64,000 bases of DNA, from the NCBI RefSeq assembly GCF_008710275.1, contig NZ_VYQE01000005.1:182875-246874 (forward strand), in the 5' to 3' direction. A program made the position numbers and the translations under genes. The stretch is from Histidinibacterium aquaticum. Its GTDB lineage: Bacteria > Pseudomonadota > Alphaproteobacteria > Rhodobacterales > Rhodobacteraceae. Shown in pieces: positions 55,013 through 63,783 of the stretch; within the stretch, counting starts at the first letter, position 1; each line of letters begins with the position of its first letter. The notes beneath the pieces are model-generated. The model was not told the DNA's origin. It saw only the letters and a program-made list of their open reading frames with translations, and searched no databases.

Positions 55013-55038
55013 CTACAACACCTTTGGTAAGGGGCTTG
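55013..55038 (-). repeat. Right terminal inverted repeat of the IS
   Basis: 26 bp ending in GGTAAGGGGCTTG, the mirror of the left end with one mismatch (G for T at position 23 from the tip). It lies 33 nt after the transposase stop codon. Confidence 0.9.
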
Positions 55039-55047
55039 CCCAAGGGC
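55039..55047. repeat. Target-site duplication, right copy
   Basis: CCCAAGGGC, identical to the left copy at 53130-53138. Confidence 0.85.
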
Positions 55048-55111
55048 CGGGGCAGTATAAGGTCATCGAGCAGGGACAGGCAGATGACCGAATCTGGATT
55101 TCTCGGAGCCG

Positions 55112-55321
55112 TTAAAGGACCGACCGGAGATCGCCGCTGTCGGACATCGCGCGGGCGCGGGCGGCGAGGCCTGCGCGGACCTTGTGCGACGGCATGTCGA
55201 GGGGGGCGGGGTAGCGGGCCGGGTAGCGGAAGGTCCGTCCGTCACGGGCGATATCCACCTTGGCTTCGAAGGCGCCGTCGGCGGCATTGTAGCGGATCGG
55301 GCCGAAACTCACGTTGTCCAT
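55112..55321 (-). CDS. Small conserved protein of unknown function next to pyrF
   Basis: A 69-residue soluble protein (FGPIRYNAADGAFEAKVDI, FRYPARYPAPLDMP, KVRAGLAARARAMSDSG). Short beta strands then a helix suggest a small single domain. Its reality is supported by TGAGGAG placed 6 nt before the ATG, by the strand shared with pyrF, and by the terminator that ended its transcript before the IS arrived. I recall similar small proteins in Rhodobacteraceae but no named family. Confidence 0.7.
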   Translation of the reverse strand: MDNVSFGPIRYNAADGAFEAKVDIARDGRTFRYPARYPAPLDMPSHKVRAGLAARARAMSDSGDLRSVL

Positions 55322-55461
55322 CTCGAACTCCTCAATATCCGACCGCGGGTTTGGGCAACACTCTTGCCTGTCGCGGTCCTTATTGACGAATAAACTTGCA
55401 TCGGCCGAAAAAGTTTCAGCGCCCGAGTCGGCGCCAGAATCACTCCACCGTGAACAGCGGA

Positions 55462-56181
55462 TCAGCGGTTCGGCTGGCGGGCCTGTGGCGATGACAGTTC
55501 GGAGACGATGGACTGCGCAGTGCCGCGCGGGTCGGGCGACTGCCAGACCGGCCGGCCGACCACGACATGATCCGCCCCGGCGGCCACGGCGGCGGCCGGG
55601 GTGGCGATCCGCTTCTGATCGCCGCTCTCGCTGCCGGCCGGGCGAACTCCCGGCGTCACGATCAGGCGTCCCTCCGCCTCGGGAAGGGCGCGAATGGCGG
55701 CGGCCTCGTTCGGGCTGGCGATCACGCCGTCGGCACCGGCCTCGAAGGCCCGCGCGGCTCGTTCGGGAACGAGGTCCGGGATCGTACCCGGCTTGATGCA
55801 GGCATCATCGAGGTCGGCGCGGTCCAGGGAGGTGAGGATGGTCACGGCGAGGATCTTCATACCCGAGTCGCCCGCCCCCTCGCGCGCCGCGCGGACGACA
55901 TGCGGGTCGCCATGGACGGTGAGGAAATCGAGGTCGAACTGGGCCAGTCCGCGCACTGCAGCCTCGACCGTGGCGCCGATGTCGAAGAGCTTCATGTCGA
56001 GGAAGATGCGCTTGCCGTGCTCGGTCTTGAGCTCGTTCGCGAGGGCAAGGCCGCCGCCGGTCAGCATACCCAGCCCGATCTTGTAGAAATTCACGGTATC
56101 GCCCAGGCTCTCGGCCAGACGAAGCCCGGACAGCGCGTCGGGCAGGTCGAGAGCGACGATGAGACGATCATCCGCGGTCAT
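55462..56181 (-). CDS. pyrF: Orotidine 5'-phosphate decarboxylase
   Basis: Decarboxylates OMP to UMP, the last step of de novo pyrimidine synthesis. The 239-residue TIM barrel has DRLIVALDLPD at the start, the catalytic Lys-Asp-Lys array in IFLDMKLFDIGATV near residue 60 (DxKxxDI), and the phosphate loop VTPGVRP near 174 with HVVVGRPVWQSPDP near 207. Preceded by a clear ATG at 56181. A 140-nt gap separates it from the small gene downstream. Confidence 0.95.
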   Translation of the reverse strand: MTADDRLIVALDLPDALSGLRLAESLGDTVNFYKIGLGMLTGGGLALANELKTEHGKRIFLDMKLFDIGATVEAAVRGLAQFDLDFLTVHGDPHVVRAAREGAGDSGMKILAVTILTSLDRADLDDACIKPGTIPDLVPERAARAFEAGADGVIASPNEAAAIRALPEAEGRLIVTPGVRPAGSESGDQKRIATPAAAVAAGADHVVVGRPVWQSPDPRGTAQSIVSELSSPQARQPNR

Positions 56182-56299
56182 TTGTGCGTCTCCGGCTGTG
56201 TCGGGACCGAGTGACGCAGCTTTCGCCCTTGGTCAAGGCGCACGGGAACGGCAAACGGGGTCCGTGGGTTCCCCAAGGAACACGAGACAGGAGTAGACG

Positions 56300-57262
56300 A
56301 TGGCAGGCATGGACCTGAGTTTCAAACGCGCCGACCGCGGGTCGAGCGTTTTCTGGCGCATCATCGCCGTGGCCGTGGGCGTGGGGCTGATCATCGCCCT
56401 GGCGCTTATTCTCGATGCGCGCACCGGAACGCCGGTGGATGTCGAGAATGAAGACGGCATTCCCGTCCAGACCGGTGAAGGCACCGCGCCCGAGGGCGTT
56501 GCCGATACCTCCGAGACGACACTCTCCGATCCCGCCGCCGACAGCGCGGTCGAAATGGGAGCCGGGGCCGATGTCGCCGGCGACGGCGTGACCGACGAGG
56601 GTGCTCCCTCCGCCCGCACCGACGAGTCCCCCGAGCGCGGCGTGACCGAGACCCCGGGCGAAGGCGAACCGCCGGTCGAGCCGGGCTCCGTGGTCGAGGA
56701 CGAGGACGGTGCTGCCGCTGATGGTGAGACCGCGACCGAGGGCGAAGAAGCGGCGACCGAGGACGGGGCCGCCGCCGAGCAGACCTCTGAAGAGGACGCC
56801 GCGGCTGCCGACGAGGGCACGTCCGAGGCCGGCGAGGCGCCGGTCGCGAGCGAAGGTTCGGAGACGGGGACCGCCGAGGAAGGCGACGCCGCCACGACCG
56901 AAGCTCCCGAGAACGCGCCGCTCGAAGAGTCGGCTCCCGGCGAACCGGCGGAAGAGCAGGAAGCCGCTGCTCAGGACGGTGACAGCGAGCCCGTCGCCAC
57001 GATGCGCCGGGCGCAAGATGACGGCACGAGCGAAGACGCCGGCCCGGTAGCCGCGATCGCCTCGGGCGAAGAGGACGAAGGGTCCGTGCCGGGCGACGAC
57101 ACCGCGGCGTCGATCACCGAACAGGGCGCGGAACAGCCGACCGACCTCGTCAATGACCCCAACGACGGGGCGCCGATCGATCCTGACGGTGGCGCCGGCA
57201 ACTTCTACCCGACGCCCTCCGGCCCCGAAGGCCGTGACGACAATCCGCTCACCGCGGAGTGA
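56300..57262 (+). CDS. Single-pass membrane protein with long acidic low-complexity tail
   Basis: A 320-residue protein with a short basic cytoplasmic N-terminus (LSFKRADRGSS), one transmembrane helix at about residues 18-38, and then about 280 residues rich in Glu, Asp, Ala, Gly and Thr with almost no Lys and no Cys. The tail has no recognisable domain and should be disordered in the periplasm; it ends with a less acidic YPTPSGPEG segment. Function unknown. Codon composition matches the neighbours, and GGAGTAGACG precedes the ATG. Confidence 0.8.
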   Translation: MAGMDLSFKRADRGSSVFWRIIAVAVGVGLIIALALILDARTGTPVDVENEDGIPVQTGEGTAPEGVADTSETTLSDPAADSAVEMGAGADVAGDGVTDEGAPSARTDESPERGVTETPGEGEPPVEPGSVVEDEDGAAADGETATEGEEAATEDGAAAEQTSEEDAAAADEGTSEAGEAPVASEGSETGTAEEGDAATTEAPENAPLEESAPGEPAEEQEAAAQDGDSEPVATMRRAQDDGTSEDAGPVAAIASGEEDEGSVPGDDTAASITEQGAEQPTDLVNDPNDGAPIDPDGGAGNFYPTPSGPEGRDDNPLTAE

Positions 57263-57316
57263 GACCGGCGGCCCGCGCCATGCTATCTTGACCCCGCAGG
57301 AATCGGGAGCGGTGGC

Positions 57317-58390
57317 ATGGCGCGGGTCGATCTGTTGCTAGGGACAAGCAAGGGTGCCTTCATCATCGAAGGCGACGAGGACCGGGAGAACTGGACGATC
57401 CGCGGACCGTTCTGCGACGCCTGGCCCATCAACCACATGACCTACGATCCGGAGAGCGGCGCGATCTACGCAGCTGGCGGCTTCGGCGCGTTCCTCGGGG
57501 TGGACGTCTGGAAGACCGAGGATCACGGCGAGAGCTGGACGCGGTCCGGCGAAGGGTTGGCCTACGATGACGACACGGCGATCGATCAGGTCTGGTCCCT
57601 CGGGGCCGGTCACGGAGCGATCTACGCCGGTGTCAAACCCGCCGGCCTCTTCCGAAGCACGGACCACGGGCAGACCTGGAGCCACGTCCGTGGCCTGTCG
57701 GAGCACCCGACCAGGCCCGACTGGCCGCCAGGGGGCGCCGGGCTCACCCTTCATCACATCCTGACGGACCCCGAGAGCGCCGACCGGCTCTGGGTTGGCA
57801 TCTCTTCCGCGGGCACCTTCTATTCCGAGGACGGCGGCGAAACCTGGTCCACACGCAACAAGGGCGTGAAGGTGCTGGACTGGGACACGGGCGAATACAC
57901 CTACCCCGAGTTCGGCAACTGCGTTCACGGCCTGTCCCTCGGGCCTTCCGGGACGATGTACCAGCAGGGACATAACGGCATGTTCGTCAGCCGGGACCAC
58001 GGGGCGGAATGGACGGCGATCGACGACGGCCTGCCATCAACCTTCGGTTTCCCGGTCGTCGCGCATCCCCGAGCCCCGGACACCGCCTGGTTTTTCCCGA
58101 TGAACGGCGACATCAAGGGCAGGCACTGCCCGGATGGCAAGGCCGCGGTCTGGCGGACCCGCGACGGCGGGCAGACCTGGGAGGACCTCCGGGAGGGGCT
58201 GCCGCAGGAGCACTGCTACTTCACCGTGCTTCGCCAGGCGATGGCGACCGACGGGCTGGAGGACATCGGTCTCTACTTCGGCACCAACTCCGGCTCGCTC
58301 TACGCCAGCCGGGACGGCGGAGACCGCTGGAGCTGCGTCGCGCGGGACCTGCCGCTCATCTACTCGGTGGAAGCGATGCGCGTCGCGTGA
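57317..58390 (+). CDS. Asp-box (BNR) repeat beta-propeller protein
   Basis: A 357-residue protein with six Asp boxes (S/T-x-D-x-G-x-x-W): TEDHGESW, STDHGQTW, SEDGGETW, SRDHGAEW, TRDGGQTW and SRDGGDRW, spaced about 45-70 residues, indicating a six- or seven-bladed propeller related to sialidases and photosystem-assembly factor-like proteins. There is no signal peptide and no clear sialidase catalytic set (no FRIP motif), so 'exo-alpha-sialidase' labels should be treated with caution. The ATG at 57317 is preceded by CGGGAGCGG. Same strand as clpB, 149 nt upstream. Confidence 0.83.
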   Translation: MARVDLLLGTSKGAFIIEGDEDRENWTIRGPFCDAWPINHMTYDPESGAIYAAGGFGAFLGVDVWKTEDHGESWTRSGEGLAYDDDTAIDQVWSLGAGHGAIYAGVKPAGLFRSTDHGQTWSHVRGLSEHPTRPDWPPGGAGLTLHHILTDPESADRLWVGISSAGTFYSEDGGETWSTRNKGVKVLDWDTGEYTYPEFGNCVHGLSLGPSGTMYQQGHNGMFVSRDHGAEWTAIDDGLPSTFGFPVVAHPRAPDTAWFFPMNGDIKGRHCPDGKAAVWRTRDGGQTWEDLREGLPQEHCYFTVLRQAMATDGLEDIGLYFGTNSGSLYASRDGGDRWSCVARDLPLIYSVEAMRVA

Positions 58391-58428
58391 CACCGCCGGA
58401 AAATCGATCCCGATCCGTGGCCTGACGC

Positions 58429-58457
58429 CTTGATCGCCCCCGTCGCACCCCCCACAT
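58429..58457 (+). promoter_or_regulatory. Predicted sigma32 (RpoH) heat-shock promoter of clpB
   Basis: CTTGATC (58429-58435) and CCCCACAT (58450-58457) are 14 bp apart, close to the RpoH consensus CTTGAAA and CCCCATNT. The predicted leader is about 75 nt. Confidence 0.6.
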
Positions 58458-58539
58458 CTTGTGCCGGAGGCCGGGACGAGAGGCGCGCTGCCTGGCGGGC
58501 GCCCGAACAAGCCCGGTGCTTGCTAGAGGAGAAAGTACC

Positions 58540-61158
58540 ATGAACTTGGACAAGTTCACGGAGCGGTCTCGCGGTTTCATCCAAGCCGCACAGACGATCG
58601 CCATGCGGGAAAGCCACCAGCGGCTGACCCCCGAACACCTGTTGAAAGCGCTGATGGACGACGAGCAGGGACTCGCCGCCAACCTCATCCGGAGCGCGGG
58701 CGGCGCGCCCGACCGCGTGGGCGAGGCGCTCGATCTCGCGCTTGGAAAGCTGCCGAAGGTGTCCGGCGATGCCGGGCAGGTCTACCTCGATCCGACCACC
58801 GGCAAGGTGCTCGACGAGGCCGAGAAGCTTGCCAAGAAGGCCGGCGACAGTTTCGTTCCCGTGGAGCGCATCCTGACCGCGCTCACCATCGTCAAGTCGA
58901 AGGCGAAGGAGGCGCTCGACGCCGGCAACGTCTCCGCCATGACGCTGAACTCGGCGATCAACGACCTGCGCAAGGGACGTACGGCGGACACCGCCTCGGC
59001 GGAAGAGGGCTACGATGCGCTGAACAAGTACGCCATCGACCTCACCGAGCGCGCCCGCGAGGGCAAGATCGATCCGATCATCGGCCGTGACGAGGAAATC
59101 CGCCGTGCGATGCAGGTTCTCAGCCGCCGCACGAAGAACAACCCCGTCCTCATCGGTGAGCCTGGCGTCGGCAAGACCGCCATTGCCGAGGGCCTCGCCC
59201 TGCGGATCATCGATGGCGACGTGCCGGAGAGCCTGCGCAACAAGAAGCTGCTCGCCCTCGACATGGGCGCGCTCATCGCGGGCGCGAAATACCGTGGCGA
59301 GTTCGAGGAGCGTTTGAAGTCGATCCTGAAGGAGATCGAGGCCGCCGCCGGCGAGGTCATCCTTTTCATTGACGAGATGCACACGCTGGTGGGCGCGGGC
59401 AAATCCGAAGGCGCCATGGACGCGGCCAACCTCATCAAGCCAGCCCTGGCCCGGGGTGAGCTGCACTGCATTGGTGCCACTACGCTCGACGAATACCGCA
59501 AGCACGTCGAGAAGGACGCCGCTCTCGCCCGGCGCTTCCAGCCCCTGATGGTGGAAGAGCCGACGGTCGAGGACACGATCTCGATCCTGCGCGGCATCAA
59601 GGAGAAGTACGAGCTTCACCACGGCGTGCGGATCTCCGACTCCGCGCTGGTCTCGGCGGCGACGCTCTCGCACCGCTACATCACCGACCGTTTCCTGCCC
59701 GACAAGGCCATCGACCTGATGGACGAGGCCGCGAGCCGCCTGCGCATGGAGGTGGACTCCAAGCCCGAGGAACTGGACGCGCTGGATCGCCAGATCCTGC
59801 AGTACCAGATCGAGGTCGAGGCGCTGCGCAAGGAAGACGACCAGGCGTCGAAGGACCGGCTCGAGCGGATCGAGAAGGAGCTCGCCGAGCTGCAGGAACG
59901 CTCGGACGAGATGACCGCCAAGTGGCAATCCGAGCGCGACAAGCTCGAAAGCGCGCGCGAACTGAAGGAGAAACTCGACCGGGCGCGGGCCGAACTCGAC
60001 ATGGCCAAGCGCGAAGGAAACCTGGCGAAGGCGGGTGAGCTCTCCTACGGCATCATTCCCCAGCTCGAGCGTGAGCTCGGCGAGGCCGAGCAGGCCGAGG
60101 ACGAGGGGCTGATGGTCGAAGAGGCCGTGCGGCCCGAGCAGATCGCCGAAGTCGTGGAGCGCTGGACCGGTATTCCCACCAGCAAGATGCTGGAAGGCGA
60201 GCGCGAGAAGCTGCTGCGCATGGAAGAAGGCCTGCACAAGCGGGTCATCGGACAGAACGCGGCGGTCCAGGCGGTGGCGAATGCCGTCCGCCGGGCGCGC
60301 GCCGGGCTGAACGACGAGAATCGGCCGCTGGGCTCGTTCCTCTTCCTGGGCCCGACGGGCGTGGGCAAGACCGAGCTGACGAAGGCCGTGGCCGAGTTCC
60401 TCTTCGACGACGACCAGGCGATGGTCCGGATCGACATGAGCGAGTTCATGGAGAAGCACTCTGTCGCCCGTCTGATCGGCGCGCCTCCGGGCTACGTCGG
60501 ATACGACGAGGGCGGGGTTCTGACCGAGGCCGTTCGTCGGCGTCCCTATCAGGTTCTGCTCTTCGACGAGGTCGAGAAGGCGCACCCGGATGTCTTCAAC
60601 GTGCTGCTGCAGGTTCTGGACGACGGCGTGCTGACCGACGGCCAGGGCCGGACGGTCGACTTCAAGCAGACGCTGATCGTCCTGACCTCGAACCTCGGGT
60701 CGCAGGCGCTGAGCCGTCTTCCCGACGGGGCGGACAGCTCCCAGGCGCGGCGTGACGTGATGGACGCGGTACGGGCGCACTTCCGGCCGGAATTCCTGAA
60801 CCGGCTGGACGAGACCGTCATCTTCGACCGGCTGAACCGGGAAGACATGGACGGCATCGTCGACATCCAGCTCGCTCGGCTCGAGAAGCGGCTGCAGTCG
60901 CGGAAGATCGAGCTGGAGCTGGACGAGGGCGCTCGGAAGTGGCTGGCCGACGAGGGCTACGACCCGGTCTTCGGGGCCCGACCGCTCAAGCGGGTGATCC
61001 AGCGGGCGCTGCAGGATCCGCTGGCCGAGATGCTGCTGGCGGGCGACATCCTCGACGGGGCGACTGTGCCCGTCAGCGCGGGGGCCGACGGGCTGATCGT
61101 CGGGGACCGTGTCGGACGGAGCAAACGCGACCGGCCGGAAAGCGCGGTCGTCCACTAG
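58540..61158 (+). CDS. clpB: ATP-dependent disaggregase ClpB
   Basis: A hexameric Hsp100 chaperone that pulls proteins out of aggregates together with DnaK. The 872-residue protein has the N domain (1-150), the first AAA+ module (Walker A GEPGVGKT near 206, Walker [12 protein letters not shown] near 275), the long coiled-coil M domain (about 410-530; rich in Glu/Lys/Leu) that marks ClpB, and a second AAA+ module (Walker A GPTGVGKT near 604, [16 protein letters not shown] near 675). TAGAGGAG lies 10 nt before the ATG. An RpoH-type promoter precedes it and a strong terminator follows. Confidence 0.97.
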   Translation: MNLDKFTERSRGFIQAAQTIAMRESHQRLTPEHLLKALMDDEQGLAANLIRSAGGAPDRVGEALDLALGKLPKVSGDAGQVYLDPTTGKVLDEAEKLAKKAGDSFVPVERILTALTIVKSKAKEALDAGNVSAMTLNSAINDLRKGRTADTASAEEGYDALNKYAIDLTERAREGKIDPIIGRDEEIRRAMQVLSRRTKNNPVLIGEPGVGKTAIAEGLALRIIDGDVPESLRNKKLLALDMGALIAGAKYRGEFEERLKSILKEIEAAAGEVILFIDEMHTLVGAGKSEGAMDAANLIKPALARGELHCIGATTLDEYRKHVEKDAALARRFQPLMVEEPTVEDTISILRGIKEKYELHHGVRISDSALVSAATLSHRYITDRFLPDKAIDLMDEAASRLRMEVDSKPEELDALDRQILQYQIEVEALRKEDDQASKDRLERIEKELAELQERSDEMTAKWQSERDKLESARELKEKLDRARAELDMAKREGNLAKAGELSYGIIPQLERELGEAEQAEDEGLMVEEAVRPEQIAEVVERWTGIPTSKMLEGEREKLLRMEEGLHKRVIGQNAAVQAVANAVRRARAGLNDENRPLGSFLFLGPTGVGKTELTKAVAEFLFDDDQAMVRIDMSEFMEKHSVARLIGAPPGYVGYDEGGVLTEAVRRRPYQVLLFDEVEKAHPDVFNVLLQVLDDGVLTDGQGRTVDFKQTLIVLTSNLGSQALSRLPDGADSSQARRDVMDAVRAHFRPEFLNRLDETVIFDRLNREDMDGIVDIQLARLEKRLQSRKIELELDEGARKWLADEGYDPVFGARPLKRVIQRALQDPLAEMLLAGDILDGATVPVSAGADGLIVGDRVGRSKRDRPESAVVH

Positions 61159-61185
61159 GGTCCGCGTAGCTTGATCCAAAAAGAA

Positions 61186-61214
61186 AGGCCCCCTCCGCGG
61201 AGGGGGCCTTTTTT
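61186..61214. terminator. Strong bidirectional terminator after clpB
   Basis: AAGGCCCCCTCCG pairs with CGGAGGGGGCCTT in a near-perfect stem, with a T-run on one side and an A-run on the other. It serves both clpB and the convergent fasciclin gene. Confidence 0.93.
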
Positions 61215-61234
61215 GTCAGCGAGCGAACTCGCTC

Positions 61235-61711
61235 TTACATCTCGGGCATCAGAACGCCGTCGATCACGTGGATCACGCCGTTGGTGGCCTCGATGTCGGC
61301 GGTGGTGACGGTCGCGCCGTTCACCATGACCGTGTCGCCGTCGATGGAGATCTCGACTTCGGCGCCGTTGACCGTCTCGGCGGTCATGCCGTCCTCGAGG
61401 TCGCCGGACATCACCGAGCCCGGAACGACATGGTAGGTCAGGATCGAGGTCAGTTCCTCTTCGCTCAGACCGTCGAGCGTGCCCTCGGGCAGCGCCGCGA
61501 AGGCGTCATCGGTCGGCGCGAAGACGGTGAACGGGCCTTCGCCCTGAAGCGTCTCGACGAGACCGGCGGTCTCGAGCGCGCCGGCGAGCGTGGTGAAGTT
61601 GCCGGCCTCGGCAGCGGTGGCAACGATGTCCATACCTTCGTGCTCGGCCGCGAAGGCGGCGGTGGCGAGCGCGGCGGTGGAGGCGGCGGCAAGAATAGTC
61701 GTGCGAAGCAT
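61235..61711 (-). CDS. Secreted fasciclin-domain protein
   Basis: A 158-residue exported protein: signal peptide (1-21, ends AAFA), then one FAS1 domain with the hallmark H1 motif [24 protein letters not shown], the [13 protein letters not shown] segment and the terminal H2-like [17 protein letters not shown]1 proteins mediate adhesion or matrix interactions; in bacteria the ligand is usually unknown. The ATG at 61711 has AGGGAG 6 nt upstream. The mature protein is acidic. Confidence 0.9.
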   Translation of the reverse strand: MLRTTILAAASTAALATAAFAAEHEGMDIVATAAEAGNFTTLAGALETAGLVETLQGEGPFTVFAPTDDAFAALPEGTLDGLSEEELTSILTYHVVPGSVMSGDLEDGMTAETVNGAEVEISIDGDTVMVNGATVTTADIEATNGVIHVIDGVLMPEM

Positions 61712-62014
61712 TTCAAACTCCCTTTCGTCAGTTTCGGATGTCTCTACTGACATCGCCCTCTACTACGGCTCCGAGGCCAACCGGTTCACTGACAGGCGGG
61801 TGAAGATAGGCGCATGGACCCCATTGACCGAACAGGATGGCCGCCTAAGCGTCGGCCTCTGCGAATTTCCAATCACATTGACTTTAGGTCAGGTGATCGC
61901 CGCGTGACCTTCGGGGTGCTCATTACAGCAGCCCGCGCCATCGTGACGAATGTAACCTAGGTTCTCGCGCGGCTTTCCTTACCTTGGGAAAGACAAGGAT
62001 AAGGGAGAGGCCAC
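61712..62014. other. Divergent regulatory gap, no gene
   Basis: These 303 nt hold the promoters of the divergent fasciclin and msrP genes. I see no coding region or known RNA. On the minus strand GAAC-N16-CGTA (near 61767-61787) loosely resembles an ECF-type promoter for the fasciclin gene, but it matches less well than the one before the GlsB gene. AAGGGAGAGG just before 62015 is the msrP ribosome binding site. Confidence 0.5.
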
Positions 62015-62917
62015 ATGGCGCATCGCTGGATCAACACGCTCACGCGGAACGACGTGACTCCGATCGGGCACTACCTGAACCGCCGCCAGATCATGGCCGG
62101 CCTCGCCGCGGGCGGCTTCGGGGCGATAGCCTCTCCGGCGCTCGCCCAGGACGAGCTCGAACCGAACAGCCTCGAGGACATCACCAGCTACAACAACTTC
62201 TATGAGTTCGGGACCGGCAAGAACGATCCGGCCCGCAATGCCGATGCGCTTGAGACCGCGGATTGGCGGGTCACGGTCGACGGCCTCGTCGACAACCCGG
62301 GTGAATATAGCCTCGAGGACCTGATCGGCGGGCTCACGGAAGAAGAGCGCATCTACCGCTTCCGCTGCGTGGAGGCCTGGTCGATGGTCGTGCCGTGGCG
62401 GGGGATCGAGCTTGCCGATATCCTGGATCGGATCGGCGTTCAGGACGGGGCGCGTTTCGTGGCCTTTGAGACGGCGGTCCAGCCGGACAACATGGTCGGC
62501 GTCCGCCGGCGCGTTATTCCCTTCCCCTATGTGGAGGGCCTGCGGTTGGACGAGGCACGCCATCCGCTCACGCTCATGGCGACCGGCATCTACGATCAGC
62601 CGATGCCGAACCAGAACGGCGCGCCGATCCGGCTGGTCGTCCCGTGGAAGTACGGCTTCAAGTCCATCAAGTCGATCGTCCGCATCTCCCTCGTGGAAGA
62701 GGAGCCGCCGGCCACCTGGAACATCATCAATCCGCGGGAATACGGCTTCTACAGCAACGTGAACCCCAACGTGGATCACCCGCGGTGGTCGCAGGCCACC
62801 GAGCGCGAGATCGGCGGAGGCCTTTTCGCGCCCCGTAAGCCCACGCTCATGTTCAACGGGTACGAGGAAGAGGTCGCCTCTCTCTACGAGGGGATGGATC
62901 TGCAGGAGTTCTTCTGA
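62015..62917 (+). CDS. msrP: Protein-methionine-sulfoxide reductase catalytic subunit MsrP
   Basis: A periplasmic molybdoenzyme that repairs oxidised methionine in envelope proteins, receiving electrons from MsrQ. The 300-residue protein has a Tat signal peptide (NRRQIMAGLAAGG, ending ALA), the Mo-binding Cys in YRFRCVEAWSMVVPWRG at about residue 117, WRVTVDGLVDNPG near 82, and the C-terminal VPWKYGFKSIKSIVRI. The stop overlaps the msrQ start by one base (TGATG). Confidence 0.95.
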   Translation: MAHRWINTLTRNDVTPIGHYLNRRQIMAGLAAGGFGAIASPALAQDELEPNSLEDITSYNNFYEFGTGKNDPARNADALETADWRVTVDGLVDNPGEYSLEDLIGGLTEEERIYRFRCVEAWSMVVPWRGIELADILDRIGVQDGARFVAFETAVQPDNMVGVRRRVIPFPYVEGLRLDEARHPLTLMATGIYDQPMPNQNGAPIRLVVPWKYGFKSIKSIVRISLVEEEPPATWNIINPREYGFYSNVNPNVDHPRWSQATEREIGGGLFAPRKPTLMFNGYEEEVASLYEGMDLQEFF

Positions 62918-63519
62918 TGGCACAGGCGATCAACCAGGCGCTTCGCCGGGTCCCGGCCTGGCCCATCTACCTTCTCGGGTTCGCCTGGATCGGCGCGCTC
63001 TTCTATAGGGGGGCGACCGGGGCGCTTGGGCCGGAGCCCGTCGAGGCACTCGAACATGCCTACGGTGAGCTGGCCCTCCAGTTGCTGATCGCGGGGCTGG
63101 CGGTCACGCCTCTCCGCAAGCACGCCGGGATAAACCTGCTCAAGTTCCGGCGCGCAATCGGGCTCATGGCCTTCTATGTGCTGATCGCCCATGTGCTCGT
63201 CTGGGCGGTGCTGGACCTGCAGTCGGTGGCCCGTGTCTGGGCCGATATCGTGAAGCGGCCCTACATCACCATCGGAATGGCGGGATTCCTGCTCCTCGTG
63301 CCCCTCGCACTGTCGTCCAACAACCTGAGCATCCGCAAGCTCGGCGGCGCGACCTGGCGCCGGCTGCACAGGCTCGTCTATCCGGCGGTCATCCTCGGGG
63401 CGCTGCACTACGTCTGGCTCGTGAAGGGCTTTGAACTTGAGCCGCTTCTGTACGCCGGGACCATCGGGGTGCTTCTGCTTCTCCGTGTGCCGCGGTCCAG
63501 ACGACTCGCGACGGCCTGA
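62917..63519 (+). CDS. msrQ: Heme-binding membrane subunit MsrQ
   Basis: A 200-residue inner-membrane b-type cytochrome of the ferric reductase-like family that feeds electrons from the quinone or flavin pool to MsrP. About six hydrophobic helices; conserved segments are GLAVTPLRKHAG, FRRAIGLMAFYVLIAHVLVW near residue 83 and WRRLHRLVYPAVILGALHYVWLVKG near 146, which provide the heme histidines. Translationally coupled to msrP. Confidence 0.94.
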   Translation: MAQAINQALRRVPAWPIYLLGFAWIGALFYRGATGALGPEPVEALEHAYGELALQLLIAGLAVTPLRKHAGINLLKFRRAIGLMAFYVLIAHVLVWAVLDLQSVARVWADIVKRPYITIGMAGFLLLVPLALSSNNLSIRKLGGATWRRLHRLVYPAVILGALHYVWLVKGFELEPLLYAGTIGVLLLLRVPRSRRLATA

Positions 63520-63754
63520 ATCGCCCCGATTCATCCCGGTGAACCGCTGAGTAGGCCGGCGAGTTCCCGGTGACTCGGGCGCTCTTGGGGGTGACACAGA
63601 GGGAGACCCAAGATGTTGGATCGGAGCCGGCAGGGGCAGGGCAATATTCTTGTCTCGGGACCCTCCGTCACAGGAACGATATTGCAGTAACCGACTGAAA
63701 AACCGGGTAAATCGGGGTCTGTCACAAAAAATGCGTCTTTCCCGAAAAAAGCTC

Positions 63755-63783
63755 TTGCGAGGTCCGGCCGCAAACCGTAGATA
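63755..63783 (+). promoter_or_regulatory. Ribosomal RNA operon promoter
   Basis: TTGCGA (63755-63760) and TAGATA (63778-63783) have an ideal 17-bp spacer. Two A-runs just upstream (63725-63731, 63745-63750) resemble an UP element, as expected for a strong rrn promoter. The gap from msrQ (63520-63754) contains nothing else I can identify. Confidence 0.8.

Larger units (their letters stand above)
53139..55038 (+). mobile_element. Complete insertion sequence, about 1.9 kb
   Basis: A 1900-bp element bounded by 26-bp terminal inverted repeats with one mismatch (53139-53164 and 55013-55038; outer ends CAAGCCCCTTACCAAAGG) and flanked by 9-bp direct repeats. It carries one long gene for a 577-residue transposase. 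The family is not one I can name: ends and protein do not fit IS3, IS5, IS30, IS66, IS110, IS256 or Tn3 as I know them. Intact ends, duplication and reading frame suggest a recent or active copy. Confidence 0.88.
53123..55053 (-). terminator. Terminator hairpin split by the insertion sequence
   Basis: The arms GCCCCGGCCC (53123-53132) and GGGCCGGGGC (55044-55053) are perfect reverse complements. With the IS and one copy of its target duplication removed, they rejoin as a 10-bp stem with an AA loop. On the minus strand the stem is followed by TTTTTT (53122-53117), so it was the terminator of the minus-strand gene at 55112-55321. In the present state its halves are 1.9 kb apart. Confidence 0.85.

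Noticed and set aside
57317..58390. Exo-alpha-sialidase as a functional name
   Set aside because: Only the Asp boxes are shared; the arginine triad region and export signal expected of a sialidase are not visible.
58360..61179. 939-residue open frame antisense to clpB
   Set aside because: Pure mirror of the clpB codons; no start signal and no recognisable protein.
61767..61787. ECF-type promoter before the fasciclin gene
   Set aside because: GAAC-N16-CGTA lacks the first G and the last T of the consensus; too weak to list as a promoter.
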